DNA of 64,000 bases from Clostridia bacterium (lineage in GTDB: Bacteria > Bacillota > Clostridia > Christensenellales > Aristaeellaceae). The notes beneath the pieces were generated by a model, which saw nothing but the letters and a program-made list of their open reading frames with translations, was not told where the DNA came from and ran no database searches. The DNA is taken from the NCBI GenBank assembly GCA_017512805.1, contig JAFWES010000046.1, forward strand, positions 1 to 64,000, read 5' to 3'. The stretch's first letter is position 1; each line of letters starts with the position of its first letter. The translations under genes and the position numbers were made by a program. Shown here piece after piece: positions 27,691 to 36,374 of the stretch.

Positions 27691-29500
27691 GGGGTTCACC
27701 TCCCGAAATGGCGCCGGTGGGGCAGATCTGGCCGCACAGGGAGCAGCCGGTGCACTGGCCGGGATCGATGACCGCCTTGCCGTCCGCAAAGCTGAGGGCG
27801 GGGCAGCCGATCTCCCGGATGCACTTGCGGCATCCGATGCATTTGCCCGGATCCACGACCGCCCGGCCCGTGGGCCGGGACAGGGCGATGCAGGGGGAGC
27901 GGAAAATGATCGCTTTCACCCCCGGGGCGGCGTCCGCCCGCTTCACCGCGTCCACCGCGGCGGGTAGGTTCAGGGGATCCACGGTCTCTACAAAGGTCAG
28001 GCCGATGCCCCGCAGGACGTTTTCGATGCTGACCTTGTCCACCGCCTGGCCCATCACCGTCCGGCCGGTGCCCGGATGGGGCTGGTGCCCGGTCATGGCG
28101 GTGGTGGAATTATCCAGCACCACCAGAGTAAAGGACGCCTGATTGTATACGGCGTTCACCACCCCCGGCAGCGCGGAGGCGAAGAATGTGGAGTCACCCA
28201 CGAAGGCGAAGCAGGAACGGTCCGGCTCCAGATGGTTGACCGCCTGGGCGATGCCCAGCCCGGCCCCCATGCACAGGCAGGTGTCCACCATTTCCAGGGG
28301 TTTGGCGTTCCCCAGGGTATAGCAGCCGATATCCCCACAGAAGATGGTCTTCCGCCCCTTCATGGCCTGCTTCACGGCATAGAACGAGGCCCGGTGGGGG
28401 CAGCCTCCGCACAGCACCGGCGGACGGACCGGCAGGGGCGGCGGGGGCGGCAGGGTTTCTTCCCTCCTGGGCGTGCCCAGGAAGGCGGACACTGCGTCAT
28501 TCACCAGATCCCGGGTGTTTTCCCCGGACAGGGGCATATGCCCGGTCTGTTTGCCGAGGATTCGGGTCTTCAGCCCGTATTTTCCGCAGACATAAATCAG
28601 GTGGCGCTCGATCACGGGATCCAGCTCCTCCAGGCACAGCACCTCATCCAGCTCCGAGAGGAAGGACAGGGCCAGCTTCTCCGGAAAGGGGAACGGGACC
28701 CCCACCTTCAGCAGCGGCAGCTTTCCCAGCTTTTCCCGGGCTTCCATGGCATAGGTGAAGGAGATGCCCCCGGCGGCCAGCCCCTTGCGGGGCGCCGGAG
28801 CGTTTTCCCCCGGCAGGGCCCGGTTAAACGGGTTTTCGGACAAAAGGCCGGAAAGAGCCTCATTCCGCTCCTCGATCTTTCTGTGATTGGCGAAGGACAG
28901 CCGGGGAAAAATGACCCAGCGGCCCGGATCCTTTTCGAAGCCCGCGGGAATATGCCGCGTGTATTCTTCCGGATCCTTGACCTCCAGGGCGGCATACCCG
29001 TGGGAGACCCGGGTGGTCGGGCGGAGGAAGACCGGCGTGCCGTACTTCTCCGAGAATTCGAAGGCCTCCTGCACCATGGCGTACGCTTCCGCCGCGGAGG
29101 ACGGATCGAAACAGGGCACCTTGGAAAAGGCGGCGAAATGCCGGGTGTCCTGCTCCGTCTGGGAGGAGATGGGGCCGGGATCGTCCGCCACCAGCACCAC
29201 CACGCCCCCCTTGACCCCGATATACTCCAGGCACATCAGGGGGTCGGCCGCCACGTTCAGGCCCATCTGTTTCATGGTCACCAGCACCCGGGCCCCGCTG
29301 TAGGAAGCGCCGGCCGCCAGCTCCATGGCGGTTTTCTCGTTGACGGACCATTCCACATATACGCCGTCCGTCCGGTTTTTGGCCACGGTTTCCAGAACCT
29401 CCGTGGACGGGGTGCCGGGATATCCGCAAACCAGATTCACTCCCGCAGCCAGCGCCCCCAGGGCAATGGCCTCATTGCCCATGAGAAAAGCGGTATGCAA
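27683..29500 (-). CDS. iorA: Indolepyruvate:ferredoxin oxidoreductase, alpha subunit (copy 2)
   Basis: A 605-residue paralogue of the copy at 10695. It has GNEAIALG and GYPGTPSTEV at the N-terminus, the thiamine-diphosphate motifs GDIGCYTLG and GDSTFFAS, and a C-terminal pair of [4Fe-4S] sets, CIGCRKCIREIGCP and CTGCSLCGQIC. The start codon is TTG at 29500: a TGA stop lies two codons upstream in frame, AGGAG is 10 bases before it, and the N-terminus aligns with copy 1. It heads the second iorA-iorB-paaK operon. Confidence 0.92.
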   Translation of the reverse strand: MHTAFLMGNEAIALGALAAGVNLVCGYPGTPSTEVLETVAKNRTDGVYVEWSVNEKTAMELAAGASYSGARVLVTMKQMGLNVAADPLMCLEYIGVKGGVVVLVADDPGPISSQTEQDTRHFAAFSKVPCFDPSSAAEAYAMVQEAFEFSEKYGTPVFLRPTTRVSHGYAALEVKDPEEYTRHIPAGFEKDPGRWVIFPRLSFANHRKIEERNEALSGLLSENPFNRALPGENAPAPRKGLAAGGISFTYAMEAREKLGKLPLLKVGVPFPFPEKLALSFLSELDEVLCLEELDPVIERHLIYVCGKYGLKTRILGKQTGHMPLSGENTRDLVNDAVSAFLGTPRREETLPPPPPLPVRPPVLCGGCPHRASFYAVKQAMKGRKTIFCGDIGCYTLGNAKPLEMVDTCLCMGAGLGIAQAVNHLEPDRSCFAFVGDSTFFASALPGVVNAVYNQASFTLVVLDNSTTAMTGHQPHPGTGRTVMGQAVDKVSIENVLRGIGLTFVETVDPLNLPAAVDAVKRADAAPGVKAIIFRSPCIALSRPTGRAVVDPGKCIGCRKCIREIGCPALSFADGKAVIDPGQCTGCSLCGQICPTGAISGGEPHA

Positions 29501-29537
29501 ACGTCATCATCTCCTGTCTCATCAATTGAACCATCTG

Positions 29538-30260
29538 TCAATCCGTCAATCCTTGGGCGGCGGATGCTTCGCAGGCCCGGATAAAGGCGTCGAAGATTTT
29601 CCGGTGCAGCGGATACCGGGCCTGCATGGACTCGGGATGCCACTGGACCCCAACGGCAAAGGGATACTCCGTCAGTTCAATTCCTTCCACCAGCCCGTCC
29701 GGAGCAACGGCGGAGGGAATCAGGCAGTCGGGCAGCGTTTTCGCCCCCTGGTGATGCCGGGTGTTCACGTCCAGGGTATCCGTGCCGATGATCACCGCCA
29801 GCTTCGTTCCCGCAAGCAGCCGGACCGGGTGAATGGGATCCGCCGGACGGTCCATCCGGGAATGGGAGATTTCGGCGGAGAACTGGGTGGGCAGATCCTG
29901 ATACAGCGTCCCCCCCAGGGCGGCGCAGAGCACCTGCATGCCCCTGCAGATGGCCAGCACCGGCATTTTTCGGGCCAGCGCCATGCGCAGCAGCGGAAAC
30001 TCCATGGCGTCCCGCTCCGGGGAAGCCTCCCCGCAGACCGGGAGCCTTTCCTCCCCGTACAGGGCCGGTTCCACATCCCCGCCCCCGGTCAGCAGCAGCC
30101 CGTCCACCTGGGAGAGGAGCAGCGCCAGACGGGTTTCCTCATGGGACACCGGAAAGAGCACCGGAAGGCCGCCCGCCGCCAGAACCGCTTCGGGATAGGC
30201 CAGGCTGACGGATTCCTTCATATCGTCCACCTGGGTGGGAACGATGCCGATTTTGACCAT
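29538..30260 (-). CDS. Gamma-glutamyl-gamma-aminobutyrate hydrolase-family protein (peptidase C26)
   Basis: A 240-residue class-I glutamine amidotransferase-like hydrolase. The nucleophile cysteine is in AICRGMQVL and the His-Glu pair is in QWHPES. TGGGDVEP fits PuuD and its relatives, which cleave gamma-glutamyl amides. It lies 37 bases upstream of iorA2 on the same strand, so it may start that transcript. Its substrate here is unknown; a gamma-glutamyl-protected amine or amino acid feeding the pathway is possible. Confidence 0.88.
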   Translation of the reverse strand: MVKIGIVPTQVDDMKESVSLAYPEAVLAAGGLPVLFPVSHEETRLALLLSQVDGLLLTGGGDVEPALYGEERLPVCGEASPERDAMEFPLLRMALARKMPVLAICRGMQVLCAALGGTLYQDLPTQFSAEISHSRMDRPADPIHPVRLLAGTKLAVIIGTDTLDVNTRHHQGAKTLPDCLIPSAVAPDGLVEGIELTEYPFAVGVQWHPESMQARYPLHRKIFDAFIRACEASAAQGLTD

Positions 30261-30345
30261 TCGCTTTCATACTCCTGTTTTTTTCTGGAATGGCCCCGGA
30301 TCCGGCCGTCCGCCGGCCGCCTGGGCGATCCATTCCCGCTTTGTT

Positions 30346-32760
30346 TCAGTTCTCTCCGCCGCCCGCCAGGCCGTTCATGACCTCCCGGGCAATGTCCGCG
30401 CTGCGCTTAGCGTCCCGGGCATAGTAGTCCGCTCCGATCTCCCGGGCATACTCCTCCGTCAGCACGGCCCCGCCCACCATCACCTTGCAGGGAACCTTCG
30501 CCTCCCGCAGCATGCGAATGGTTTTCTCCATCGCCGGGAGGGTGGTGGTCATCAGGGCGGAAAGCCCCACCAGGGGCGCCTTTTCCCGAAGGGCAGTTTC
30601 CACGATCTCCTCCGGGGGCACGTCCCGGCCCAGGTCCAGCACCGTGTAGCCGTAGTTTTCCAGCACCACCCGGACGATGTTCTTCCCGATATCGTGAATA
30701 TCCCCCTGGACGGTGGCGATCAGGATCTTTCCCCGGGAAAGGGCGGGCCGGTTCTGGGCGGCCAGGCGGGCTTTCAGCACCTCGAATCCGGCGCTGGCAG
30801 CCTGGGCGGCCCGAAGCAGCTGGGGCAGGAAGATCATCTGCCGCTCGTAGCGGTCCCCCACCTCGTTCAGGGCGGGAATCAGCTCCTGCTCAATGACCTC
30901 CATCTCCGTTTTTTGGGAAAGCGCGCCCTCCGTCAGGCGGACCACCTCGCTGCCCTGGCCCCGGATCACCGCCTCCCGCAGGGGCGAGCCGCCGCCGGCC
31001 GGCGCGGCATTCGCCTCCGGCTTCGATCCCCCAGGCGCAGGCGCGGAAACTGCCGCCGGCGGAAGCTCCGGCATGGCCGCGCAAAGCTGAATATACCGGT
31101 CCGCCCCCGCGTCCTCGCCGCTGAGCACCTGGAAGGCGGCCACCGCCTTGCGCATGGCGTTCTGGTTGGGATTCATAATGGGGCAGTCCAGCCCGGCAGC
31201 CAAAGCCTGTGTCAGAAAGCTCAGATTGATCTGCTGCCGCTCCGGCAGGCCGAAGGAGATATTGCTGACCCCCAGCACCGTCTGGACCCCCAGCTCTTTC
31301 TTCACCGCCCGCAGGGCTTTCAGAGTCTCCGCCGCCTGGCTTTGCTGGGCGGAGACCGTCAGGGTCAGACAGTCGATGTATACATCCTGCCGGGGAATCC
31401 CCACCCGGTCCGCCGCTTCCACGATCCGCCGGGCGATGGCCATCCTTCCCTCCCAGGTCTCGGGAATTCCCTCCTCGTCCAGGCACAGGCCCACCACCGC
31501 AGCCCCGTACTTTTTGCACAGGGGCAGGATGGCGTCCAGCGATTCCCTTTTGCCGTTGACTGAATTCACCAGGCACTTGCCGCAGGCGGTCCGAAGCCCG
31601 GCCTCCACCACGGCGGGATCGGAGGAATCGATCTGCAGGGGCAGATCCGTCGCCGCCTGCAGCCCCTGAATCACCCGGATCATCATTCCCCGCTCGTCCA
31701 CGCCTGGCAGCCCCACGTTCACATCCAGGATGTCCGCGCCGGCCTCCTGCTGCTGTATGCCAAAGGAGAGGATGTAATCCAGGTCATTTTCCCGCAGGGC
31801 CTGCTGCATGCGTTTTTTGCCGGTGGGATTGATGCGCTCCCCGATGATCCGGACCCGGCCGGTTTCCGCCACGGAGCGGGCGGAGCAGATCCCATAGCGG
31901 CGGGGCCGCCCCTCGGCCGCCGGTTCCGCGGCGGCCTGTTTCTTCGCCAGCTCCCGGATGAACGCCGGATCCGTCCCGCAGCATCCGCCCATATACCGGG
32001 CGCCCAGGGACGGGGCGGTTTCCATCAGCGCCGCAAACTCCCCCGGCGCGAGGGGATAGGACCCTGTTACGGGATCCGGCAGACCGGCGTTGGGCTTCAG
32101 GATCAGGGGAAGATCCGTCCACGCCCGCAGCTCCCGCAGCAGGGGCGTCAGCTCCGCCGGCCCCAGGGAGCAGTTGAATCCCAGCGCCTCCACCCCCAGC
32201 CCGGACAGCGTAAGGGCCATGGCGGGCACCGTCACCCCCAGGAACGTGCGCCCGGAGGCCTCAAAGGTCATGGTCGCCCAGACGGGCAGGGACGTGTTCT
32301 CCTTCGCGGCCAGCACCCCGGCCCGCACTTCCTGCAGGTCGCTCAAGGTTTCGAAAATGACCCGGTCCGCCCCGGCGGCTTCCCCGGCTTTCAGAACCCG
32401 GCAGTACATCTCGTAGGCTTCCTCAAAGGAGAGGGGCCCGAGGGGTTCCATGAGCCGGCCCAGGGGGCCCACGTCCAAGGCGACCTGGGCATGCGTTCCG
32501 GCCGCCTCCTTCGCGCAGCGGATCCCGGCGGAGATCAGCTCCTCCAGATCATAGCCGCTGCCGGCCGCTTTGAGCGGATTGGCCCCAAAGGTATTGGCAA
32601 AAATCACCTGGCTCCCCGCCTCCACATAGCGGCGATGGATCCCGGTCACGACCTCCGGATGGGTGATATTCCAGCTTTCCGGCAAAACCCCCAGGGGAAG
32701 TCCGGCCTGCTGGAGCATGGTGCCCATGCCCCCATCCAGCAGCATGAATCTATCTTCCAC
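30346..32760 (-). CDS. metH: Cobalamin-dependent methionine synthase, catalytic part
   Basis: The 804-residue protein carries three of the four MetH modules. A homocysteine methyltransferase barrel (about 1-285) has its zinc ligands at GFNCS and GGCCGTD. A pterin-binding domain (about 295-560) starts at RIIGERINPTGKK. A cobalamin module (about 590-800) has the cobalt-ligand motif GDIHDIGKN. The reactivation domain is missing, and a separate upstream gene supplies it. The start is GTG with GGGGGAG upstream; it overlaps the upstream gene by 11 bases. Confidence 0.94.
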   Translation of the reverse strand: MEDRFMLLDGGMGTMLQQAGLPLGVLPESWNITHPEVVTGIHRRYVEAGSQVIFANTFGANPLKAAGSGYDLEELISAGIRCAKEAAGTHAQVALDVGPLGRLMEPLGPLSFEEAYEMYCRVLKAGEAAGADRVIFETLSDLQEVRAGVLAAKENTSLPVWATMTFEASGRTFLGVTVPAMALTLSGLGVEALGFNCSLGPAELTPLLRELRAWTDLPLILKPNAGLPDPVTGSYPLAPGEFAALMETAPSLGARYMGGCCGTDPAFIRELAKKQAAAEPAAEGRPRRYGICSARSVAETGRVRIIGERINPTGKKRMQQALRENDLDYILSFGIQQQEAGADILDVNVGLPGVDERGMMIRVIQGLQAATDLPLQIDSSDPAVVEAGLRTACGKCLVNSVNGKRESLDAILPLCKKYGAAVVGLCLDEEGIPETWEGRMAIARRIVEAADRVGIPRQDVYIDCLTLTVSAQQSQAAETLKALRAVKKELGVQTVLGVSNISFGLPERQQINLSFLTQALAAGLDCPIMNPNQNAMRKAVAAFQVLSGEDAGADRYIQLCAAMPELPPAAVSAPAPGGSKPEANAAPAGGGSPLREAVIRGQGSEVVRLTEGALSQKTEMEVIEQELIPALNEVGDRYERQMIFLPQLLRAAQAASAGFEVLKARLAAQNRPALSRGKILIATVQGDIHDIGKNIVRVVLENYGYTVLDLGRDVPPEEIVETALREKAPLVGLSALMTTTLPAMEKTIRMLREAKVPCKVMVGGAVLTEEYAREIGADYYARDAKRSADIAREVMNGLAGGGEN

Positions 32761-33418
32761 AGGTTGCTCCCCCTTTTCTGTACAGGCAGCGGTCGGAAAA
32801 GGAACAAGCCGCGCACCCTCCGCCCTGTTTCGGCGCCGGCGCCCTATCGGAAACCCCTATCAGGGCCGTGACGGATTTTTGCGGCGTCATGAGAAAGCTG
32901 TCCGTCAGGGTGATGCCCAGCCGCCGGGGCAAATCCAGCGCCGCGGCAAACAGCGGCTGCTGGGAAAGGGGAAAGTCCCCGTACCCCGGGCTGAAGCGGG
33001 GCGTCAGAAAAGCCGGGGCGAATTCCCGGGCCAGATCCGCGCACAGCGCGTCGCACACATCCTCGATGGCCGCGTTGCACAGCGCGTCCAGCAGAGCCGC
33101 GTCCAGGAGGCTTTTCCCCTGGGCCCGGCGAATCAGCAGATCGGCCTCCGCCCCCAGGGTCGCGGCCATCAGCACGGCCCGGGAGCAGCCCCGCAGCAGT
33201 TCCCGGACGGACTGTCCTTCCGGCCGGAAAGCCGTCCCGGAAAGCGTCCCGTCCGGGCACAGATCAAAGCAGCGCCAGGCGCCCCGGGGGCAGACCGAGC
33301 GGCGCAGGATGGCTTCGCAGCGGTCCAGGTCCCCGTCCACATCCGGGGGAACCGGCCCCCGCATCCCCAGATAGCGCAACGCTTCCGGCCTCGAAATCCC
33401 GGCGAGCCGGATCTCCAT
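32750..33418 (-). CDS. Methionine synthase reactivation-domain protein (AdoMet-binding)
   Basis: A 222-residue protein matching the C-terminal activation domain of MetH: RFSPGYGDFPLSQQ near residue 142 is the AdoMet-binding signature, and TPQKSVTALIG follows. It reductively remethylates inactive cob(II)alamin on MetH. A CxxC-like tail (CAACSFSDRC) after about residue 200 may be a redox or metal addition. Encoded just upstream of, and overlapping, metH, so the two halves are made together. Confidence 0.92.
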   Translation of the reverse strand: MEIRLAGISRPEALRYLGMRGPVPPDVDGDLDRCEAILRRSVCPRGAWRCFDLCPDGTLSGTAFRPEGQSVRELLRGCSRAVLMAATLGAEADLLIRRAQGKSLLDAALLDALCNAAIEDVCDALCADLAREFAPAFLTPRFSPGYGDFPLSQQPLFAAALDLPRRLGITLTDSFLMTPQKSVTALIGVSDRAPAPKQGGGCAACSFSDRCLYRKGGATCGR

Positions 33419-33439
33419 GGGAGATCCCTCCTTCCCGGT

Positions 33440-34741
33440 TTATTCCCCCCGCAGGTACTCGTAATAGCCCTGCTGCAGGCTGGTCAGCAGTTCGTCATGA
33501 TCCCCGCCGGCGGCATACTGCGCGTTCCGCTCCTCAATTTCGCCCACCCGCAGGGGAGGTGTGCAGTACGGGCAGGTCTTCAGCTTATTGTAAGGCGCCT
33601 GCTCCAGTTCCCCGTAGGTAAAGGGCTGGAAGGTCACGTTTCTCGCCATGTAGCAAAAGGAGCCCCTGTGATAATAGCTGCCCTTATCCGGGTTGTAATA
33701 GACCAGGGTGTCCTCCGCGGGCACGGGAATCTGCCGGCCCTGCCAGTCTTCCCAAATGACAAACTTCACCTTGCTCTGGCTCTTCAGCTGCTTCCAGATC
33801 CAGCTCATATTGACGCCTTCCGGCGTCCGGTACCGCTGAACCCGGATGCACCCATGGCTGCACTTGGTTCCCAGCTTGGGCTCCGTGGTGCCGTAATTCT
33901 GGGTGCCGTCCGCGTTCTTCACGTGGGGCACCTCGTGCATCATGTCCCCGGCATTGAACCGGATCGCCATGTCGCAGAACAGCCGGTCGCTGATCAGGGT
34001 CCCCACCTTGTTCATCAGCAGGAATTCCCCGCTGCGGGTCTCGTTATAGGGCTGATACTTCTTCCCGTTCCACTGAACCAGCCCCGTGGAAACCAGCAGC
34101 GTGGTCAGCAGCTTTCCCTCCTGGAAGATGTACATCCGCTGCGTCAGCTTGTCCACCACGATCCCCATATCCGGATTGGGCTCCACCTGCTTCAGATACT
34201 CCGTCGGAATGTATCCGCTGACCAGGATGTTCCACGCCTCCACCTTCGTGGCATGGAAGGAACTGGAGTAGCATTCCACCAGGGACCACCCGTCGTCCCG
34301 GGTTTCCAGCACCCGCACGCCCTGGCTCTCGCAGGTCACCACCCCGACCTTCAGGCTGTTCTCGTCCGGCTCCCGGTAAAGATAGGTCTGTTCCTTTTCG
34401 CCGCTCTTTTTCCCGATGTCCACCACCGTGATGGGAGCCATCAGCATCTCCCAGACGGCTTCCTCATCCGTAATATCCATGGGCAGCGTCCAGTATCCGC
34501 TCTCCCCTTCCCCGGCCGGATAAGCGCTCCCCCGGGAGGGAATGAACACCTCGTCCGAAGCCGGATCCGCCGGAACTGTCTCCCCTGCCGTCGTGGATTC
34601 CGCCGGGTTCAGCGGCACCTCGTTGCCGTTATCGTCCAGCAGCACGTCCTCGACGATTTCCTCAATCAATAAATCTCCTTCTTCCGCCGCCGCCGGGAAC
34701 GCCAGCGCCATCGCGGCCAGGAAAGCCAGTATTCGTTTCAT
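33440..34741 (-). CDS. Secreted L,D-transpeptidase (YkuD family)
   Basis: A 433-residue protein. A signal peptide spans about 1-18 (LAFLAAMALAFPAAA, then EEGD). An SH3-like region covers roughly residues 120-190, and the YkuD domain roughly 205-310. The catalytic motif KCSHGCIRVQR holds His and Cys. A 110-residue C-terminal tail has a CPYC motif. It forms 3-3 crosslinks or attaches proteins to peptidoglycan outside the membrane. It follows the DUF3048 gene on the same strand. Confidence 0.9.
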   Translation of the reverse strand: MKRILAFLAAMALAFPAAAEEGDLLIEEIVEDVLLDDNGNEVPLNPAESTTAGETVPADPASDEVFIPSRGSAYPAGEGESGYWTLPMDITDEEAVWEMLMAPITVVDIGKKSGEKEQTYLYREPDENSLKVGVVTCESQGVRVLETRDDGWSLVECYSSSFHATKVEAWNILVSGYIPTEYLKQVEPNPDMGIVVDKLTQRMYIFQEGKLLTTLLVSTGLVQWNGKKYQPYNETRSGEFLLMNKVGTLISDRLFCDMAIRFNAGDMMHEVPHVKNADGTQNYGTTEPKLGTKCSHGCIRVQRYRTPEGVNMSWIWKQLKSQSKVKFVIWEDWQGRQIPVPAEDTLVYYNPDKGSYYHRGSFCYMARNVTFQPFTYGELEQAPYNKLKTCPYCTPPLRVGEIEERNAQYAAGGDHDELLTSLQQGYYEYLRGE

Positions 34742-34776
34742 TCCCGTATTCCTGTCACCTCTGATGTTCTTCCTCT

Positions 34777-34806
34777 CAAAAATAAGCCGGGCCTTTCGGC
34801 CCGGCT
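34777..34806 (-). terminator. Intrinsic terminator after the DUF3048 gene
   Basis: On the minus strand GCCGGGCC, loop GAAA, GGCCCGGC, then TTATTTTT. It begins 14 bases after the stop codon of the gene at 34820. Confidence 0.93.
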
Positions 34807-34819
34807 AAACGCATCTCCA

Positions 34820-35899
34820 TTATTCATAGCTCACGACCGTATACTGATCTCCGATGGTCAGGAAGGTCTTGCCCCGCTGGAGCCGGATCTCTTCCCCGTT
34901 CTCGTCCAGGAGCACCAGCCGCGCCAGCCGCCCCCGGCGATACCAATAGCCGGAAACATGTTTCCCGTTCATGAAGACGTCCGCTTCCCCGTAGTACCGC
35001 AGATGATCCTCATAGTAGGGATAATATCCGATCCAGTTGATCTTGCTCCGCATGACCACCACATTGGCGAAGGGAACGGCTTCCCCGGTGTTCCGGTCGG
35101 TATAGAGCCCGGTGCTGGAGTCCCTCAGATACCCCGTCCCTTCCTCGTACGTGAAGGTGCAGGCGCTGGCCGTGCTGGGCTCCAGCGTTTCCTCGCTGCC
35201 GTAGAACGCCATGTCGATCTTCGTCGCGTCGTCCCCCCGGGTTTCCGGTTCGTCCGCGAAGAGGAAGTACCGCTTCTGGAATTTCACCTTCCGCTTCACC
35301 AGGTTCGCGTGCATCTCCTGGATGTGGGCGCTCAGATTCTGGGGCTCCGGCAGGAAATCCACCCGTTCTTTATATCTCCGCCCCAGCAGGTCAAAATACC
35401 GGATGGGCTTGTTGAAGTCCCACTCATCCAGCCATCCGCCCACCATAATGTTCCATTCCGTGTTCGGGGGATACCCCACGAAGGCAAACGCGGCGTCAAA
35501 CAGGGTCGCGATGGGCAGCATGGTCATCCGCGCGGAGCGGGCTCCTCCCGCCTGTTCCGGATAAGCGCTGCTGTAAACCGCCAGCATCCGGGTATCCCCG
35601 TCCCGGCGGAGCGGAACCTGCACAATCCAGTCCGCCTCCGTGACGCCCCAGTGAGGGAAGACTTCCGGCGAATCGTCCAGCACCAGCACGATGGGGGTAT
35701 AGGCTTCCTCCCCGTCGGGCAGGCCCGTCAGCGGATTTTCCCCTTCCACCTCCGGGTTCAGCCTGGGAACCGAAGCGTAGATCTCCTCCGGCAGCTCCAG
35801 TTCCATATTCGGCTGGATCACCGTCGGCTCCGCCGCCGCGGCCGGCAGGCACCCCAGGGCCAGTATCACCGCCAGCACCCATGTCATCAGTTTCTTCAT
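34820..35899 (-). CDS. Secreted DUF3048 (YerB-like) protein
   Basis: A 359-residue exported protein. Its signal peptide (MKKLMTWVLAVILALGCLPAAAA) ends before EPTVIQ; the cysteine at 17 is not in a standard lipobox. The core has YTPIVLVLDDSPEVFPHWG and the GGARSARMTM motif, which match DUF3048 (RPIAVMIDN and GPVRSAR in relatives). Function is unproven; family members are surface-exposed. The C-terminal part ends in a small beta domain (FLTIGDQYTVVSYE). Confidence 0.88.
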   Translation of the reverse strand: MKKLMTWVLAVILALGCLPAAAAEPTVIQPNMELELPEEIYASVPRLNPEVEGENPLTGLPDGEEAYTPIVLVLDDSPEVFPHWGVTEADWIVQVPLRRDGDTRMLAVYSSAYPEQAGGARSARMTMLPIATLFDAAFAFVGYPPNTEWNIMVGGWLDEWDFNKPIRYFDLLGRRYKERVDFLPEPQNLSAHIQEMHANLVKRKVKFQKRYFLFADEPETRGDDATKIDMAFYGSEETLEPSTASACTFTYEEGTGYLRDSSTGLYTDRNTGEAVPFANVVVMRSKINWIGYYPYYEDHLRYYGEADVFMNGKHVSGYWYRRGRLARLVLLDENGEEIRLQRGKTFLTIGDQYTVVSYE

Positions 35900-36024
35900 G
35901 CTCTTCCTCCTCCCCGTGTCCTGAGCCGTCCTTTCCTCATCCTTCAGTTCTGAATCCCCCGCGCCCCCGGCCGCCGAAACGACGGCGCCTGGCCAGAAGG
36001 CGCAGCCCTTTTCACCTTCTGGGA

Positions 36025-36049
36025 ATTATAGCATACTTTTCCGGAAAAG
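36025..36049 (-). promoter_or_regulatory. -10 box and adjoining palindrome upstream of the DUF3048 gene
   Basis: A consensus TATAAT (36025-36030, minus strand) lies 126 bases upstream of the DUF3048 start. The expected spacer is filled by the perfect 14-base palindrome CTTTTCCGGAAAAG (36036-36049). I find no good -35 box. The palindrome may be an operator or an activator site. Positions 35900-36024 contain nothing else I can name. Confidence 0.45.
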
Positions 36050-36140
36050 CATAGCATTTTTTCGGTTTTTATAGTAAAATGGCGGTGATCAGCTTCCTTC
36101 CCGATGGATTCCGCCCGGCGGGCCCCTCTCGGCTCCGCAA

Positions 36141-36327
36141 CCTCAATCGGCGCACAGCCGCTTTGGGGCAGCGGCTGTGCTTGTTTCGGTTGAGGCGGTC
36201 ACCTTCCTTTCGCCTGCGGCGAACGCCCCACAGGGGCGACGGTCGGATCCCGCCCCGAATATCATCTGAAACAGCTTCTTCCCGGGGGGATCCCCGTGTG
36301 AAAGTTCGATTCTGCGGTGAACTTTCA
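36141..36327 (+). other. Structured non-coding element with consecutive hairpins
   Basis: The stretch between the DUF3048 and metallo-hydrolase genes (35900-36374) has no convincing gene. It contains, in order: a two-tier hairpin (outer CCTCAATCG with CGGTTGAGG, inner GCACAGCCGCT with its complement, 36141-36195); TTCGCC-TGC-GGCGAA (36209-36223); CGCCCC-ACA-GGGGCG (36224-36238); GGGGATCCCC (36286-36295); and TGAAAGTTC with GAACTTTCA (36299-36327). TTGTTT after the first inner stem on the plus strand could make it a terminator or attenuator. It may be a small RNA, a leader of the next gene or a dispersed repeat. Confidence 0.5.
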
Positions 36328-36374
36328 GGACCGATTTGTGCCGCTGCCGCACCGGCATGGAGATGAAGACTGAC

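Noticed and set aside
32750..33440. A cobalamin or SAM riboswitch in front of the metH pair
   Set aside because: Only 21 bases separate the reactivation gene from the upstream L,D-transpeptidase gene, too little for either riboswitch.
36079..36366. A 95-codon frame through the hairpin-rich stretch
   Set aside because: Arg/Pro-rich, no ribosome binding site and no similarity that I recognise; the sequence is better explained by inverted repeats.
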